DNA of 64,000 nt from Cognaticolwellia beringensis. Lineage in GTDB: Bacteria; Pseudomonadota; Gammaproteobacteria; Enterobacterales; Alteromonadaceae. Where the stretch lies: contig NZ_CP020465.1 of NCBI RefSeq assembly GCF_002076895.1, positions 4,340,001-4,404,000 on the forward strand. Reading direction: 5' to 3'. Of the stretch, positions 26,371 to 36,423 are shown piece after piece. Made by a program: the position numbers and the translations under genes. The notes beneath the pieces are model-generated. The model was not told the origin of the DNA, searched no databases, and saw only the letters and a program-made list of their open reading frames with translations. The number at the start of each line of letters is the position of its first letter. Position 1 is the stretch's first letter.

Positions 26371-29300
26371 TTATTTCACTGGGTCGCAGTGCAAACTTAA
26401 CAACATTAGTTCTCGTAAGGCAACCGAGAACTTAGCAAACTCATGCGTTTTGCCAATTCTAAAGTCGGCCAAAATATGCTGCCAGCGCTCAAGTGGCTGA
26501 GCACTTTCGACGAGCCAAGTTTCCAACATGCTATCAACATCAGTAGAGTTTTTATTGCCACGTAGTATCACAGAAGTCAGTGAACGTTGCTGCCAATCAA
26601 GCTCTTCTCTGAATGACGCTCTTGCAAGCGCTTGCCAATGGTTAGAAACAGGTTGAGAAGTAATTTGATCTAAGAACCAATGTAGATCTAATCTAGCACC
26701 AAGTTTAAAGTAAAGGTCTGTTGCTAATTCAGTCGACACAGCTTCAGATTTTGAAATTTCTGCAAGGTCCATCACAGAGAACAAAGTGCTCAGTAATGAT
26801 ATTCTTAATGCGATTGAATCAGGCACCCCAGCTTTAACTAAATCATTTTCCACACGTTTAATCTGCGCAGCTTCTTTTTCAATCATGTAACTCGTTATAT
26901 TGTTTGAAAGCTCTGCAAATGTTTCATGATAAAATGCAATAGATTGAGCAATATTGAACGACTTATTACGATGACGTAGGAACCAACGAGTAGCGCGACG
27001 CACTGTTCTGCGTAATTGAAATAGCATTTCTGTTTGAATAGAAGTAGATATTTTATTATCTAAATCGCTGATTTGTTTCCAAACATCTGAAAGTTCAAAT
27101 ACCGCACTCGCCATGGTGTAGCAATTGGCGATTTCTGACGTAGTTGCACCTGTTTCTTCTTTCATACGGTGCACAAAATTAAAGCCCATATCATTACCAA
27201 TGTTATTGGCTAATTGTGTCGCTATAATCTCTGCACGAAGCGGATGATCTTGCATTTGAGCACTGTAACTAGCTTGTAACTGTTTTGGAAACGCTTCAAT
27301 GAGTAAACTTTGATGATATTCGTTGTCGGTAATTTCAGGACAAACAAGCTCTTCTTTAAGTACCATTTTACTGTAAGCAAGTAACACAGCTAGTTCAGGA
27401 CGTGTTAGACCTTTACCTAACGCTAAACGCTCAGCAATTTCTTCATCTGTTGGAATAAATTCTAACGCTCTGACTAGCTTGCCAGAACGGTCTAATTCAC
27501 TAATAAATTGCGCTTGCTCTTTTAACTGTCCGCCGCCACGTAATTCAGTGATAGACAATGAGTGAGTTTGACGATAACAATCATCAATAACGATTTTACC
27601 TACTTCGTCAGTCATCTCATAAAGAATTTTATTACGTTGCTTAACGGTTAAATCACCGTTTTGTACTAAGCCATTTAATAGAATTTTAATGTTCACTTCG
27701 TTATCTGAACAATCAACACCGCCGGCATTATCAATCGCATCAGTATTAATTCGGCCACCTTTAGCGCCAAATTCAATACGGCCTAACTGAGTAAAACCTA
27801 AGTTACCACCTTCACCCACGATTTTAGCTTTAAGTTCTGCACCATTAATCCGTAAGGCATCGTTTGCTCTATCGCCCACCTCTAAGTGGGTTTCTTTCGA
27901 ACCCTTCACGTAAGTACCAATGCCGCCATTCCATAACAGATCAACCTGCATTTTTAATATGGCTTGCATTAACTCAATTGGTGACATGGTTTGCTTTTGC
28001 GTGCCAAGCATTTTTTTAATTTGTGGCGTTAACTTAATTGATTTTGATTGGCGACTGAAAATAGCACCACCTTCAGAAATTAAGTCTTTATTATAATCAT
28101 CCCACGTACAACCAGGTAAATTAAATAAACGTTCTCGTTCCACGTATGAACTGGCTGCATCAGGTGTCGGATCAATAAATATATGCATATGGTTGAACGC
28201 AGCTTGCAAACGAGTATGCTTCGATAACAACATACCATTACCAAATACATCACCCGCCATATCACCTATAGCAATACAGGTGAAATCAGTTGTTTGACAG
28301 TCAACATCCATTTCACGGAAGTGTCGTTTGACCGATTCCCATGCGCCTTTAGCCGTAATACCCATAGCTTTATGGTCATAGCCGACGCTACCACCTGAGG
28401 CAAAGGCATCGCCCATCCAGAAGTTATATTCGTCAGAAATAGCATTTGCGACGTCCGAAAAAGTGGCAGTACCTTTATCAGCAGCTACCACTAAATAAGG
28501 GTCATCTTCATCTAAACGAACAACATTAACGGGTGGTACAATTTCACCGTCAATAATATTATCGGTAATATCTAATAAACCACGAATAAAGGTACGGTAA
28601 CATTCCTTACCAGCTTCAAAAATTTCTTTTCTATCACCGTCAGGCAGTTGCTTACAAACAAAACCGCCTTTTGCGCCTACGGGTACAATAACCGAGTTTT
28701 TAACTTGTTGTGCTTTCACCAAGCCTAAAACTTCTGTACGGAAATCTTCACGACGATCTGACCAACGCAAACCACCACGAGCGACTTTACCACCACGTAA
28801 ATGCACGCCTTCAACTTGAGGTGAATAAACAAAGATTTCAAATGCTGGCACAGGTTGTGGCACATCAGAAATTTGTGAAGGTAATATTTTAAATGAAACG
28901 TATGACTTTTCACCAGTAACTGGATGCGGCTGGAAATAGTTAGTACGAATAGTGGCATTAACCATTTCAACAAAGCGGCGGATAATACGGTCATCATCTA
29001 AACTAGCGACATTGTCTAAAGAAGCCTCAAGACTAGTATGTACTTTCTCAAGCGCTTTTTCATTTGACTTTTTAGTTGGGGTAAAACGTAATTTAAAAAG
29101 TTTGATCAATAATTTAGCGATACTTGGGTAACGCGCAAAGGTATCTTCAATATAACTTTGGCTAAAAGTACCACCAATTTGACGTTCATATTTGGCATAA
29201 GCACGTACAATTGAGACTTCACGTCCGCCCAATTCAGCACCTAAAATTAAACGGTTAAAACCATCGTCTTCTAACTCACGAGACCATACTTTTGCAAAGG

Positions 29301-31212
29301 CGTCTTGGAATAAGCTTTGAACGATTTCTAGATTAAACTTGCCTTTACCCGTTAGTAGCATTGAGAAGTCTAAAATCCAGTAGACTTCACCGCTTTCAGT
29401 TTTTACGGCATAAGGGCTTTCACCGATAACACGTAAACCAAAGTTTTCTAACATGGGTAGAACATCTGACAAATGTAATGGTTCGCCCGAGTGAAATAAC
29501 TTTAATTTTACAAAGCGGCTGTTAGCATCTTCTTCTTGTGGTTGATAAAACAACATTTCAAGTTGATTATCGACAGATAAAGCTTCAAATTTTTCGATAT
29601 CTACGATAGCTGTACCGGGTAAAACTTCATCTTTATAGGCTTGTGGAAAGCTAGAATATTTTCTACTTAATGCTTTACCTTTAGCTTCGCCTTTATGCGA
29701 GTTTAACGCATCGGCTAAATTATCATCCCAGCTGCGTGCAGCATGGTTTAAATTCTTTTCAATTTCTTTCACATTAATGTCTGCTTTTGTCGAATTAACT
29801 CTAACGATATAGTGCGTTCGCGCTTGTGCGGATTCTGAGAAGTAAGTTGTAAACTCAACTTCTTCATCGCTGCCTAATGCTTCTTGTAGTAATTTTTGAG
29901 TGTTAACACGTAATGCGGTGTTGTAACGTTCACGTGGCACATAAACCATACAAGAATAAAAGCGGTTGAAGGCATCACGACGCATAAACAAGCCTGAATA
30001 ATCACGCTCTTGCATTTGAAAAACACCCAAAACATTTTTCAATAATTCAGCGGGTGAACTTTGTAAAATTTCATCTCTTGGATATGTTTCAAGGATATTG
30101 ATTAACGCTTTATAAGCATGGGTGCCAATGGCAAAACCTGAATCGGTACAAACGCCCATAACTTTAGATTTAATTAAGGGTAGATCTAAAGCGCTATTAG
30201 TATAGTAAGCCGAACCAAATAAACCAACAAAACGCTCTTCGCCAATAACATTACCTTTTTTGTCAAAGCGCTTAACACCAATATAATCAAGGTGGGCTGG
30301 GCGATGTACACGCGATTTAGCATTAGTTTTTGTTAAAACCAGTAAGTTTTTACCTAAGGCAATTTCTCGCGCTGATTCACTTAAGCCAGACATAAGACGT
30401 TCTTTAGTACCGTCATACTGGTTCATTAAGCCTAAGCTAGATTCAACATCAGCCGATAGCGCCATATCGCCTTCTAAGGTTTTGACATGATAAGAACGGT
30501 AGCCTAATAACGTAAAGTTATCTGCTAACATCCACTCTAAAAAGCTTACACTGTCTTTGTGCTCTTCATCAGAGCAAGGTAAATTAGCATTTTTCACCTC
30601 GTCAATAACACTACGCAAACGTGCTTGCATTGGCTGCCAATCGCTTACCGTTATGGCTATATCACTGACTACTGAGTGTAATTCTTTTTCAATACTTGTT
30701 AATACTTTCGCGTCATTTTGACGGTCAATTTCAATAAAAAATACGGTTTCCACCGACGTTGACTTGAACGACTGATCAACAGAAGGAGAAAGCTTGGTGA
30801 TATTTTTACTTTTATCACGAACTATTTTTATTGGTGAGTTCAACATTAAATGCGGTGTTAGATTTAAACGGCTTAAAGCAATACGCACAGAATCGACTAA
30901 AAATGGCATATCTCTAACAATTATTTCGATGATGGTATGGCTAGATTTCCAACCATTTTTCGACACCTGTGGATTAAATACTTTAATCACAGGTTTATCA
31001 TCTTGGTGATCGTTTAATGTATTCCAAAGACTTAGCGTGGCACCATACATGTCACTGTCATTTCTATGATCTAAATCTAAAGTTGAAATGTTTTTATAAA
31101 GCAGCTCTGCAAATTGCTTAACAAGAGGAGCTGTTGCCGCTGGAACTTTTTTTTGTATTAACTGTGCTACGTTCGAAAGTATCACTGAAGGTAAACCGTC
31201 TACTAACGCCAT
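26371..31212 (-). CDS. gdhB: NAD-specific glutamate dehydrogenase (large, about 180 kDa type)
   Basis: Catabolic deamination of glutamate to 2-oxoglutarate; 1613 residues, typical of the large bacterial NAD-GDH class. The N-terminal regulatory half (about 1-700) contains ACT-like segments (SHTIIEIIVRDMPFLVDSVR, GLRVIGESPYAVKTESGEVYW). The catalytic region at about 800-1250 has HLRGGKVARGGLRWSDRREDFRTE (by name), VIVPVGAKGGFV with the catalytic Lys, ASGGSVGYDHKAMGITAKGA and GDMAGDVFGNGML (nucleotide binding). The C-terminal helical domain follows. AAGGAAAAAGGC precedes ATG. It stands alone as a transcription unit with its own terminator. Confidence 0.95.
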   Translation of the reverse strand: MALVDGLPSVILSNVAQLIQKKVPAATAPLVKQFAELLYKNISTLDLDHRNDSDMYGATLSLWNTLNDHQDDKPVIKVFNPQVSKNGWKSSHTIIEIIVRDMPFLVDSVRIALSRLNLTPHLMLNSPIKIVRDKSKNITKLSPSVDQSFKSTSVETVFFIEIDRQNDAKVLTSIEKELHSVVSDIAITVSDWQPMQARLRSVIDEVKNANLPCSDEEHKDSVSFLEWMLADNFTLLGYRSYHVKTLEGDMALSADVESSLGLMNQYDGTKERLMSGLSESAREIALGKNLLVLTKTNAKSRVHRPAHLDYIGVKRFDKKGNVIGEERFVGLFGSAYYTNSALDLPLIKSKVMGVCTDSGFAIGTHAYKALINILETYPRDEILQSSPAELLKNVLGVFQMQERDYSGLFMRRDAFNRFYSCMVYVPRERYNTALRVNTQKLLQEALGSDEEVEFTTYFSESAQARTHYIVRVNSTKADINVKEIEKNLNHAARSWDDNLADALNSHKGEAKGKALSRKYSSFPQAYKDEVLPGTAIVDIEKFEALSVDNQLEMLFYQPQEEDANSRFVKLKLFHSGEPLHLSDVLPMLENFGLRVIGESPYAVKTESGEVYWILDFSMLLTGKGKFNLEIVQSLFQDAFAKVWSRELEDDGFNRLILGAELGGREVSIVRAYAKYERQIGGTFSQSYIEDTFARYPSIAKLLIKLFKLRFTPTKKSNEKALEKVHTSLEASLDNVASLDDDRIIRRFVEMVNATIRTNYFQPHPVTGEKSYVSFKILPSQISDVPQPVPAFEIFVYSPQVEGVHLRGGKVARGGLRWSDRREDFRTEVLGLVKAQQVKNSVIVPVGAKGGFVCKQLPDGDRKEIFEAGKECYRTFIRGLLDITDNIIDGEIVPPVNVVRLDEDDPYLVVAADKGTATFSDVANAISDEYNFWMGDAFASGGSVGYDHKAMGITAKGAWESVKRHFREMDVDCQTTDFTCIAIGDMAGDVFGNGMLLSKHTRLQAAFNHMHIFIDPTPDAASSYVERERLFNLPGCTWDDYNKDLISEGGAIFSRQSKSIKLTPQIKKMLGTQKQTMSPIELMQAILKMQVDLLWNGGIGTYVKGSKETHLEVGDRANDALRINGAELKAKIVGEGGNLGFTQLGRIEFGAKGGRINTDAIDNAGGVDCSDNEVNIKILLNGLVQNGDLTVKQRNKILYEMTDEVGKIVIDDCYRQTHSLSITELRGGGQLKEQAQFISELDRSGKLVRALEFIPTDEEIAERLALGKGLTRPELAVLLAYSKMVLKEELVCPEITDNEYHQSLLIEAFPKQLQASYSAQMQDHPLRAEIIATQLANNIGNDMGFNFVHRMKEETGATTSEIANCYTMASAVFELSDVWKQISDLDNKISTSIQTEMLFQLRRTVRRATRWFLRHRNKSFNIAQSIAFYHETFAELSNNITSYMIEKEAAQIKRVENDLVKAGVPDSIALRISLLSTLFSVMDLAEISKSEAVSTELATDLYFKLGARLDLHWFLDQITSQPVSNHWQALARASFREELDWQQRSLTSVILRGNKNSTDVDSMLETWLVESAQPLERWQHILADFRIGKTHEFAKFSVALRELMLLSLHCDPVK

Positions 31213-31406
31213 GCCTTTTTCCTTTTTGGATAAAACGCTTGAATAATTACTAATTTTTGAGTCTTGTAAAAGAATAGACTATAAACTTGATCTTATTGAT
31301 AAACTCGGGCGATTGCGAGCACTATTTTAGATGCATTACTTTAAAAATAGCTTATTTATGTAACAGGCATGAAAACATTCAATTGTTTATTCATAAGTTA
31401 TAAATA

Positions 31407-31430
31407 GAAAATGACCTTTCGGCCATTTTC
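31407..31430. terminator. Hairpin terminator after the MMPL/RND gene
   Basis: On the minus strand GAAAATGGCC / GGTCATTTTC with a GAAA tetraloop, followed by TATTT. It is close to symmetrical and lies downstream of the minus-strand RND gene. Confidence 0.75.
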
Positions 31431-31471
31431 TTGTTTATTTATGCATATTTATACGATCAATTAATTACAAT

Positions 31472-33790
31472 TTATTTTCGCTCAGGCCATAGAAATGCAG
31501 CAATAGCTGGTAGTACCAGTACCGCTGCAATCATATTAACTAAAAACATGAAGGTTAATAATATGCCCATATCAACTTGGAACTTCAAATCAGAGAAAAA
31601 CCAGGTTGAAACACCAATCGCTAAAGTCACACCGGTAATTAAAACTGCACTACCACGCTCTTTAAGTGCGTCAAAATAAGCACTTTGTACCGTAGCACCA
31701 TTTCTGAGCTTAACACTCATAGTAGACAAGATATAAATACCGTAATCGACACCTATACCCACCCCTAATGCAATAACTGGTAGTGTTGAAACCGTAAGTC
31801 CTATATCGAGCGCTGTCATTAGCCATTGTGCAAGCGTTGACACGACATAAAGTGGTACAACCACGGCAATTGTTGCCCTTAAGCTTCTAAAGCTCAGTAA
31901 ACATAAAATGATGACTGCACCATAAACATAAAGCATCATAGGGATTTGCGCTGCTTCTACGGCTTCGTTGGTCGCCGCCATTACACCGACCGGGCCTGAT
32001 GCAAGCTTGAACGTTAAATTATCATTACCCAACTCGCTCGCGAGCACTTTAACTTCATCAACGACTCTAGTGATTGTTTCAGCTTTATGATCTTCTAAAA
32101 ATAAAATAACCGGCATTGCACTACAGTCGCTATTGAGTAAGCCACTTGAAGAGGGAACACGAGCAATTGATTGTACTAAGGTTTGTGGATTACGCGATAG
32201 CACACGCCATTTAGGGTTACCTTCGTTATAACCCGCGTTAACTATTTTTGCGATAGACGCTAAACTAACAGCTGACTGCACACCAGGCACATTTTCCATC
32301 CGCCATTGAAATCTATCAATAACGTCCATACGGTCGTAATAAGTACAGGCATCAGCGGTCGTTTCGACGATAATAGACATATAGTCGACACTAATGGCAT
32401 ATTTATCAGTAATTAAGAAGGTATCCTGATTATAGCGTGACTCTTCATGTAAAGATGGCGCACCTGCATGTAACTCCCCTATTTTCATATCTTGGGCGTT
32501 TATATATCCAACAATATAAAGTACCGCCGTTAACGCTAAAATAACCATGGCTACCTTACGCGTAGCGAAGGTAGACATAAGATGCCAAATGCTATCAGCA
32601 CTAGAGGACTTTGGACCTTCCTTACTTACTTTATTTTTTGGCACCTTCATATAAGAAACTAACAGCGGTAATAACACTAAGTTAGTTAATATAATCATAG
32701 CAACACCCAAAGATGCCGTAATGGCAAGTTCGCGAATAATGCCAATATCTATAGACAACAAGGTCATAAAACCTACGGTATCTGAAAGTAAGGCGATACC
32801 GCCAGGGACTAACAAAACTCTAAAGCTTAATTGTGCTGCCTCTTTACTGGTCTTTCCATTATTAACCATTTTAGAGACCGAGTTAATCATTTGCACACCA
32901 TGACTAACCCCAATGGCAAAGACTAAAAAGGGTACCAATATCGACATGGGATCTAATCCAAAGCCGAGTGTCGATAACATACCTAGCTGCCAAACAACGG
33001 CAATCAACGAACATGTTATAGGTAAAATAGTTAAAGCAAGTGAACGGCAAAACCAAAACACCATCAAGGTGGTAATGGCAATAGCGATAGCAAAAAAGGT
33101 CACTACCCCTTTTGCACCTTGTGCTACATCACCAACCATTTTGGTAAAACCAATAATGTGTATTGATATTTTATCTTTTTCAAACTCACCACGAATTTCA
33201 TTTTCCAATTGTCCGGCTAGCACAATACTATCTAACTTTTCTCCGGTATTGGGGTCAATTTCCATCAACGAGGTTTTCACCATCGAGCAACTATAATCGT
33301 CGGCAACAATGCTGCCAACAATGCCGGCTTTTTCAATATTGCCTTTTACAATTGCTAGACCCGCTTCATCGGGTTGAAAGTTGGCAGGAATTACCGGTCC
33401 ACCCGCAAAGCCATCTTCGACTATTTCAACAAATCGGGTGCTGGGTGAAAATAAAGATTTAACCTGAATTCGGTCAACACCCGGAATAAAAAACAATTTG
33501 TCATGTACGCCTTTTAAGGCGGTAAAGAATTCAGGGTTGAAAATATCATCACTGGTATCACACACTGAAATTAATACGTTATTCGCACCGCCAAAGTTTT
33601 CCCTATGCTCAAGATAGGTCTTCATATAACTATGATTCAGTGGAATGTGCTTGGTAAAGGCGGCATCGAGCTTAATTTGTGTTGCTTGAAACAATAAAAA
33701 TATACTGGTCAGAAGAAAAAATACCAATACAGCTAATCGACGACGAAAGAGCGTTGCTTCGACAACATTAATAATAGAATTAAATTTCAT
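31472..33790 (-). CDS. MMPL/RND-superfamily exporter
   Basis: A 772-residue inner-membrane protein. Topology is the RND/MMPL duplication: one N-terminal helix (about 17-37), a large periplasmic loop, five or six helices (about 230-400), a second membrane-periplasm unit, and a last bundle (about 620-765). GVSHGVQMINSV and GVGIGVDYGIYILSTM are the paired TM4-type signatures of MMPL/SSD-like proteins; a Gly/Asp-containing helix replaces classic HAE-RND charges. It is the last gene of a cluster with a YCF48-type protein (5-base gap upstream), DUF1329 and DUF1302. By family it would move lipids or other hydrophobic molecules with proton motive force; the substrate is not evident. Confidence 0.88.
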   Translation of the reverse strand: MKFNSIINVVEATLFRRRLAVLVFFLLTSIFLLFQATQIKLDAAFTKHIPLNHSYMKTYLEHRENFGGANNVLISVCDTSDDIFNPEFFTALKGVHDKLFFIPGVDRIQVKSLFSPSTRFVEIVEDGFAGGPVIPANFQPDEAGLAIVKGNIEKAGIVGSIVADDYSCSMVKTSLMEIDPNTGEKLDSIVLAGQLENEIRGEFEKDKISIHIIGFTKMVGDVAQGAKGVVTFFAIAIAITTLMVFWFCRSLALTILPITCSLIAVVWQLGMLSTLGFGLDPMSILVPFLVFAIGVSHGVQMINSVSKMVNNGKTSKEAAQLSFRVLLVPGGIALLSDTVGFMTLLSIDIGIIRELAITASLGVAMIILTNLVLLPLLVSYMKVPKNKVSKEGPKSSSADSIWHLMSTFATRKVAMVILALTAVLYIVGYINAQDMKIGELHAGAPSLHEESRYNQDTFLITDKYAISVDYMSIIVETTADACTYYDRMDVIDRFQWRMENVPGVQSAVSLASIAKIVNAGYNEGNPKWRVLSRNPQTLVQSIARVPSSSGLLNSDCSAMPVILFLEDHKAETITRVVDEVKVLASELGNDNLTFKLASGPVGVMAATNEAVEAAQIPMMLYVYGAVIILCLLSFRSLRATIAVVVPLYVVSTLAQWLMTALDIGLTVSTLPVIALGVGIGVDYGIYILSTMSVKLRNGATVQSAYFDALKERGSAVLITGVTLAIGVSTWFFSDLKFQVDMGILLTFMFLVNMIAAVLVLPAIAAFLWPERK

Positions 33791-33795
33791 GACAG

Positions 33796-34797
33796 TTACT
33801 TCGTTACGTTAATAGTTTTGATGCCAACATCAGAGACGGCAATAATCTTATTCTTATACCAAACACCTGCAATTAGTGCTTTACCATCTTTTAGAATATG
33901 CTTGTTAAATGTAGCACCATCATCACGGCTTTCTAACAATACTCCGTTATTTCCCAGTATAAATATGCGATCATCATCAGTAAGTACAATAGCACTTAAT
34001 AATGCAGTCACATCGCTCTTAGTTTCTTGCCATGGCGTACCATTTCGCAAACTGCGAAAAATATGTCCGCGTAAACCAACCACAAGTAAGTTTCCTATTT
34101 GTGTCCGCTTTATATCGTAAAATGAGCCTGGGTAGATCTCATCAAGCTTCTCCCAATTCACGCCAAAATCATTACTTTTTGCAATAAGGCCAATTTCTCC
34201 AGCTAAATATAAGGTACGACCGTCGGCTACTACGCGATTGAAATGTGGCAATATACTACTTTGTTCATCTAAATATGCTTTTTCGTCTTGCAGTTTGAGC
34301 TCTGCTAAGTACGTTTGATCTTCTGGAAAAAGAAATTCGTTATGATATTCGATTTCCCAATGCTTGCCGCCATCTATAGTTCGATAAAACAAGCCATAGG
34401 CGCCAATGGCTATCCCCCTATTTTCGTCAGAAAATAGCACATCCAATAATGGTTTTTCGACATGTGGTAGATGCTGTTGTATCTGCCATGACCTGCCGCC
34501 ATCTTTTGAAGATAAAATCGTTGCATCATGACCCACTGCCCAACCATTCAATTCATCGATAAAATAAACAGCAGTTAAAGTAACTTGTAACGGTACTTTA
34601 GCTTGTTGCCACTGCACACCATCAGTGGACACTAGAATATGACCGCGTTCACCAACAGCCACTAATGTAGACTCGTTAATTTTTGTAATATCGAGTAAAA
34701 GTGACTTGCTCGCCAGAGGAGCAATGATCGCGTCTTGCGGTTGCGCATTGAGAATAGGGATAGTAAGAAAACTGAGTAAAATAACGAGAAGACGCAT
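33796..34797 (-). CDS. YCF48-type (BNR-repeat) periplasmic beta-propeller protein
   Basis: A 333-residue exported protein with a signal peptide (MRLLVILLSFLTIPILNA). It contains repeated blade motifs of the photosystem II assembly factor Ycf48/BNR type: VAVGERGHILVSTDGVQWQQ, GWAVGHDATILSSKDGGRSW, GIAIGAYGLFYRTIDGGKHW, LYLAGEIGLIAKSNDFGVNW, LLVVGLRGHIFRSLRNG and FILGNNGVLLESRDDGATF, about six or seven blades. In non-photosynthetic bacteria such proteins accompany MMPL exporters with DUF1329/DUF1302 partners; a periplasmic scaffold or chaperone role is inferred. The stop codon is 5 bases before the exporter start, so the two are co-translated. Confidence 0.87.
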   Translation of the reverse strand: MRLLVILLSFLTIPILNAQPQDAIIAPLASKSLLLDITKINESTLVAVGERGHILVSTDGVQWQQAKVPLQVTLTAVYFIDELNGWAVGHDATILSSKDGGRSWQIQQHLPHVEKPLLDVLFSDENRGIAIGAYGLFYRTIDGGKHWEIEYHNEFLFPEDQTYLAELKLQDEKAYLDEQSSILPHFNRVVADGRTLYLAGEIGLIAKSNDFGVNWEKLDEIYPGSFYDIKRTQIGNLLVVGLRGHIFRSLRNGTPWQETKSDVTALLSAIVLTDDDRIFILGNNGVLLESRDDGATFNKHILKDGKALIAGVWYKNKIIAVSDVGIKTINVTK

Positions 34798-34971
34798 AAT
34801 TAACTATATTAGCTCCATTTATTTGGACTAAGAGGCCTACATGCCTCAAATTGATATATTAAGAAGAGTTAGCCAGAATAATGTCCAGCACGTTCAAATT
34901 CTCCTCCTTCTTTAGTTTAGCTAAAATCAAGAGGAATGAAAATTAAATAACCGTTTGAAAACTTTAAAACA

Positions 34972-34999
34972 AAAACGGCTAGCACCAGCCAGCCGTTTT
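34972..34999 (-). terminator. Internal terminator between DUF1329 and YCF48-type genes
   Basis: On the minus strand AAAACGGCT / AGCCGTTTT with a 10-base loop, followed by TTTTTGTTTT. It lies just after the DUF1329 stop codon and splits the four-gene cluster into two transcription units or a graded operon. Confidence 0.85.
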
Positions 35000-35013
35000 A
35001 TCAAAGTGTTGAC

Positions 35014-36402
35014 TTATCTTCGCCCTTCACGACGTAATGCTGAAGACGTAAAATCAACATCCTCTAAGTCAGCAGAGAAGTCATACATATTCGCTTCATT
35101 ATCTAAGCCCATCGCGATATAACGTCGAGATTGTAGATCATGAAATACTTCTAAAGTTGACCACTGGGTTGGTACTTCATAGTAATTAATACCATGAGCA
35201 ACACCAACACGATATAATTCATCTCGGTTATCATAAATGTCGGTAACCGCTACTTGCCAGCTATCTTCATCGATATAAAATACACGTTTTTTATAAGTAT
35301 GTCGCGTATCTGATTTTAAGTTAGCTTCAACCACCCATACACGATGCTTCTCATAGCGAACTAGTTCAGGATTAATATGACCCGGTTGTAATATTTGATC
35401 ATATTTTAAATCATCACTGTGTAAACGATAATCGTTATATGGAATCAACAATTCTTGCTTGCCTTTTAATGTCCAGTTGTAACGATTTGGCGCACCATTA
35501 AACATATCAAAGTCATCGGTTGTTCTTAAACCATCTGACGCTGTACCTGGTGCGTCATAAGCAACATTTGGCGCACGACGAACACGACGTTGACCTGTAT
35601 TATAAGTCCATGCTTGGCGAGGTGTTTTTATTTGATCCATGGTTTCATGAACTAATAATGCTGTACCGGCTAAACGTGCTGGCTCTGTAACCTTTTGCTT
35701 AAACTTAAACAAAATATTAGTTTTCTGCAGCTCTTCAGCTTTAACACCTTTAACGCCGTAAGGTATTAGTAATTGGTCGTCAAATCCCATGTAGGTATAA
35801 TCACCTGACGCCGTTGGTGCAGCTTGACCGCCTTCACGCACTATTTTTTCACCGCGATAGCGCAATATATGGTTCCAAATAGCTTCTAAGCCATCTTTTG
35901 GTACTGGAAATGGAATACCAATTGCTGCTTGAATAATACCATTACCACCTTCAACTAATTCTGTTCTAGTCGCATTTTCCAAAGTTGCTTGATAAACATG
36001 CTCTGGATACGATGCTGAACGACGAGATTGGTAAACACTCATCTTGTATGTATCAGGGTAAGTTTCAAATAACTTAATTTGGCCTGGCGTTAAGATACTT
36101 TTATATTCTGCAAGGTTCTTAGCCGTAATGGTATACATCGCTTTATCGGCAGCAAAAGGATCAATATGATGGTCGCCTACTTTGTAGCCTGCAGGTGCTG
36201 ACTTAATGCCACCGGTCCATGCTGGAATAGAGCCGTCAGCATTCGCTGCACGCACAGCACCAAAAGGTGTTAGTTCTTTTTCTAATTTAGCCGCGTCTTG
36301 CTGACTAATTTTTGCAGCAGCACCACTTGATGCTAATGCAACGGTTACCGCCACTGATACTAGCGTTACCTTTTTAAAAGTATTTTTAAAAATATTTTTC
36401 AT
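35014..36402 (-). CDS. DUF1329 outer-membrane-lipoprotein-sorting-like protein
   Basis: A 462-residue exported protein with a signal peptide ending SSGAAA-KIS. DUF1329 signatures are LTPFGAVRAANADGSIPAW at the mature N-terminus, YQSRRSASYP, ETMDQIKTPRQAWTYNTGQRRVRR and VVEANLKSDTRHTYKKRVFYIDEDSWQ. The family is related to LolA/LolB-type lipid-binding folds and is almost always beside a DUF1302 gene, as here. The ATG at 36402 is chosen because AGGA lies upstream; an ATG at 36417 also exists. Periplasmic transfer of a hydrophobic compound is an inference. Confidence 0.9.
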   Translation of the reverse strand: MKNIFKNTFKKVTLVSVAVTVALASSGAAAKISQQDAAKLEKELTPFGAVRAANADGSIPAWTGGIKSAPAGYKVGDHHIDPFAADKAMYTITAKNLAEYKSILTPGQIKLFETYPDTYKMSVYQSRRSASYPEHVYQATLENATRTELVEGGNGIIQAAIGIPFPVPKDGLEAIWNHILRYRGEKIVREGGQAAPTASGDYTYMGFDDQLLIPYGVKGVKAEELQKTNILFKFKQKVTEPARLAGTALLVHETMDQIKTPRQAWTYNTGQRRVRRAPNVAYDAPGTASDGLRTTDDFDMFNGAPNRYNWTLKGKQELLIPYNDYRLHSDDLKYDQILQPGHINPELVRYEKHRVWVVEANLKSDTRHTYKKRVFYIDEDSWQVAVTDIYDNRDELYRVGVAHGINYYEVPTQWSTLEVFHDLQSRRYIAMGLDNEANMYDFSADLEDVDFTSSALRREGRR

Positions 36403-36423
36403 GAAAGTAATCCTCATACTGCT

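Noticed and set aside
32913..33296. 127-codon plus-strand frame antisense to the MMPL/RND gene
   Set aside because: Antisense shadow of a strongly conserved membrane-protein gene; no ribosome-binding site.
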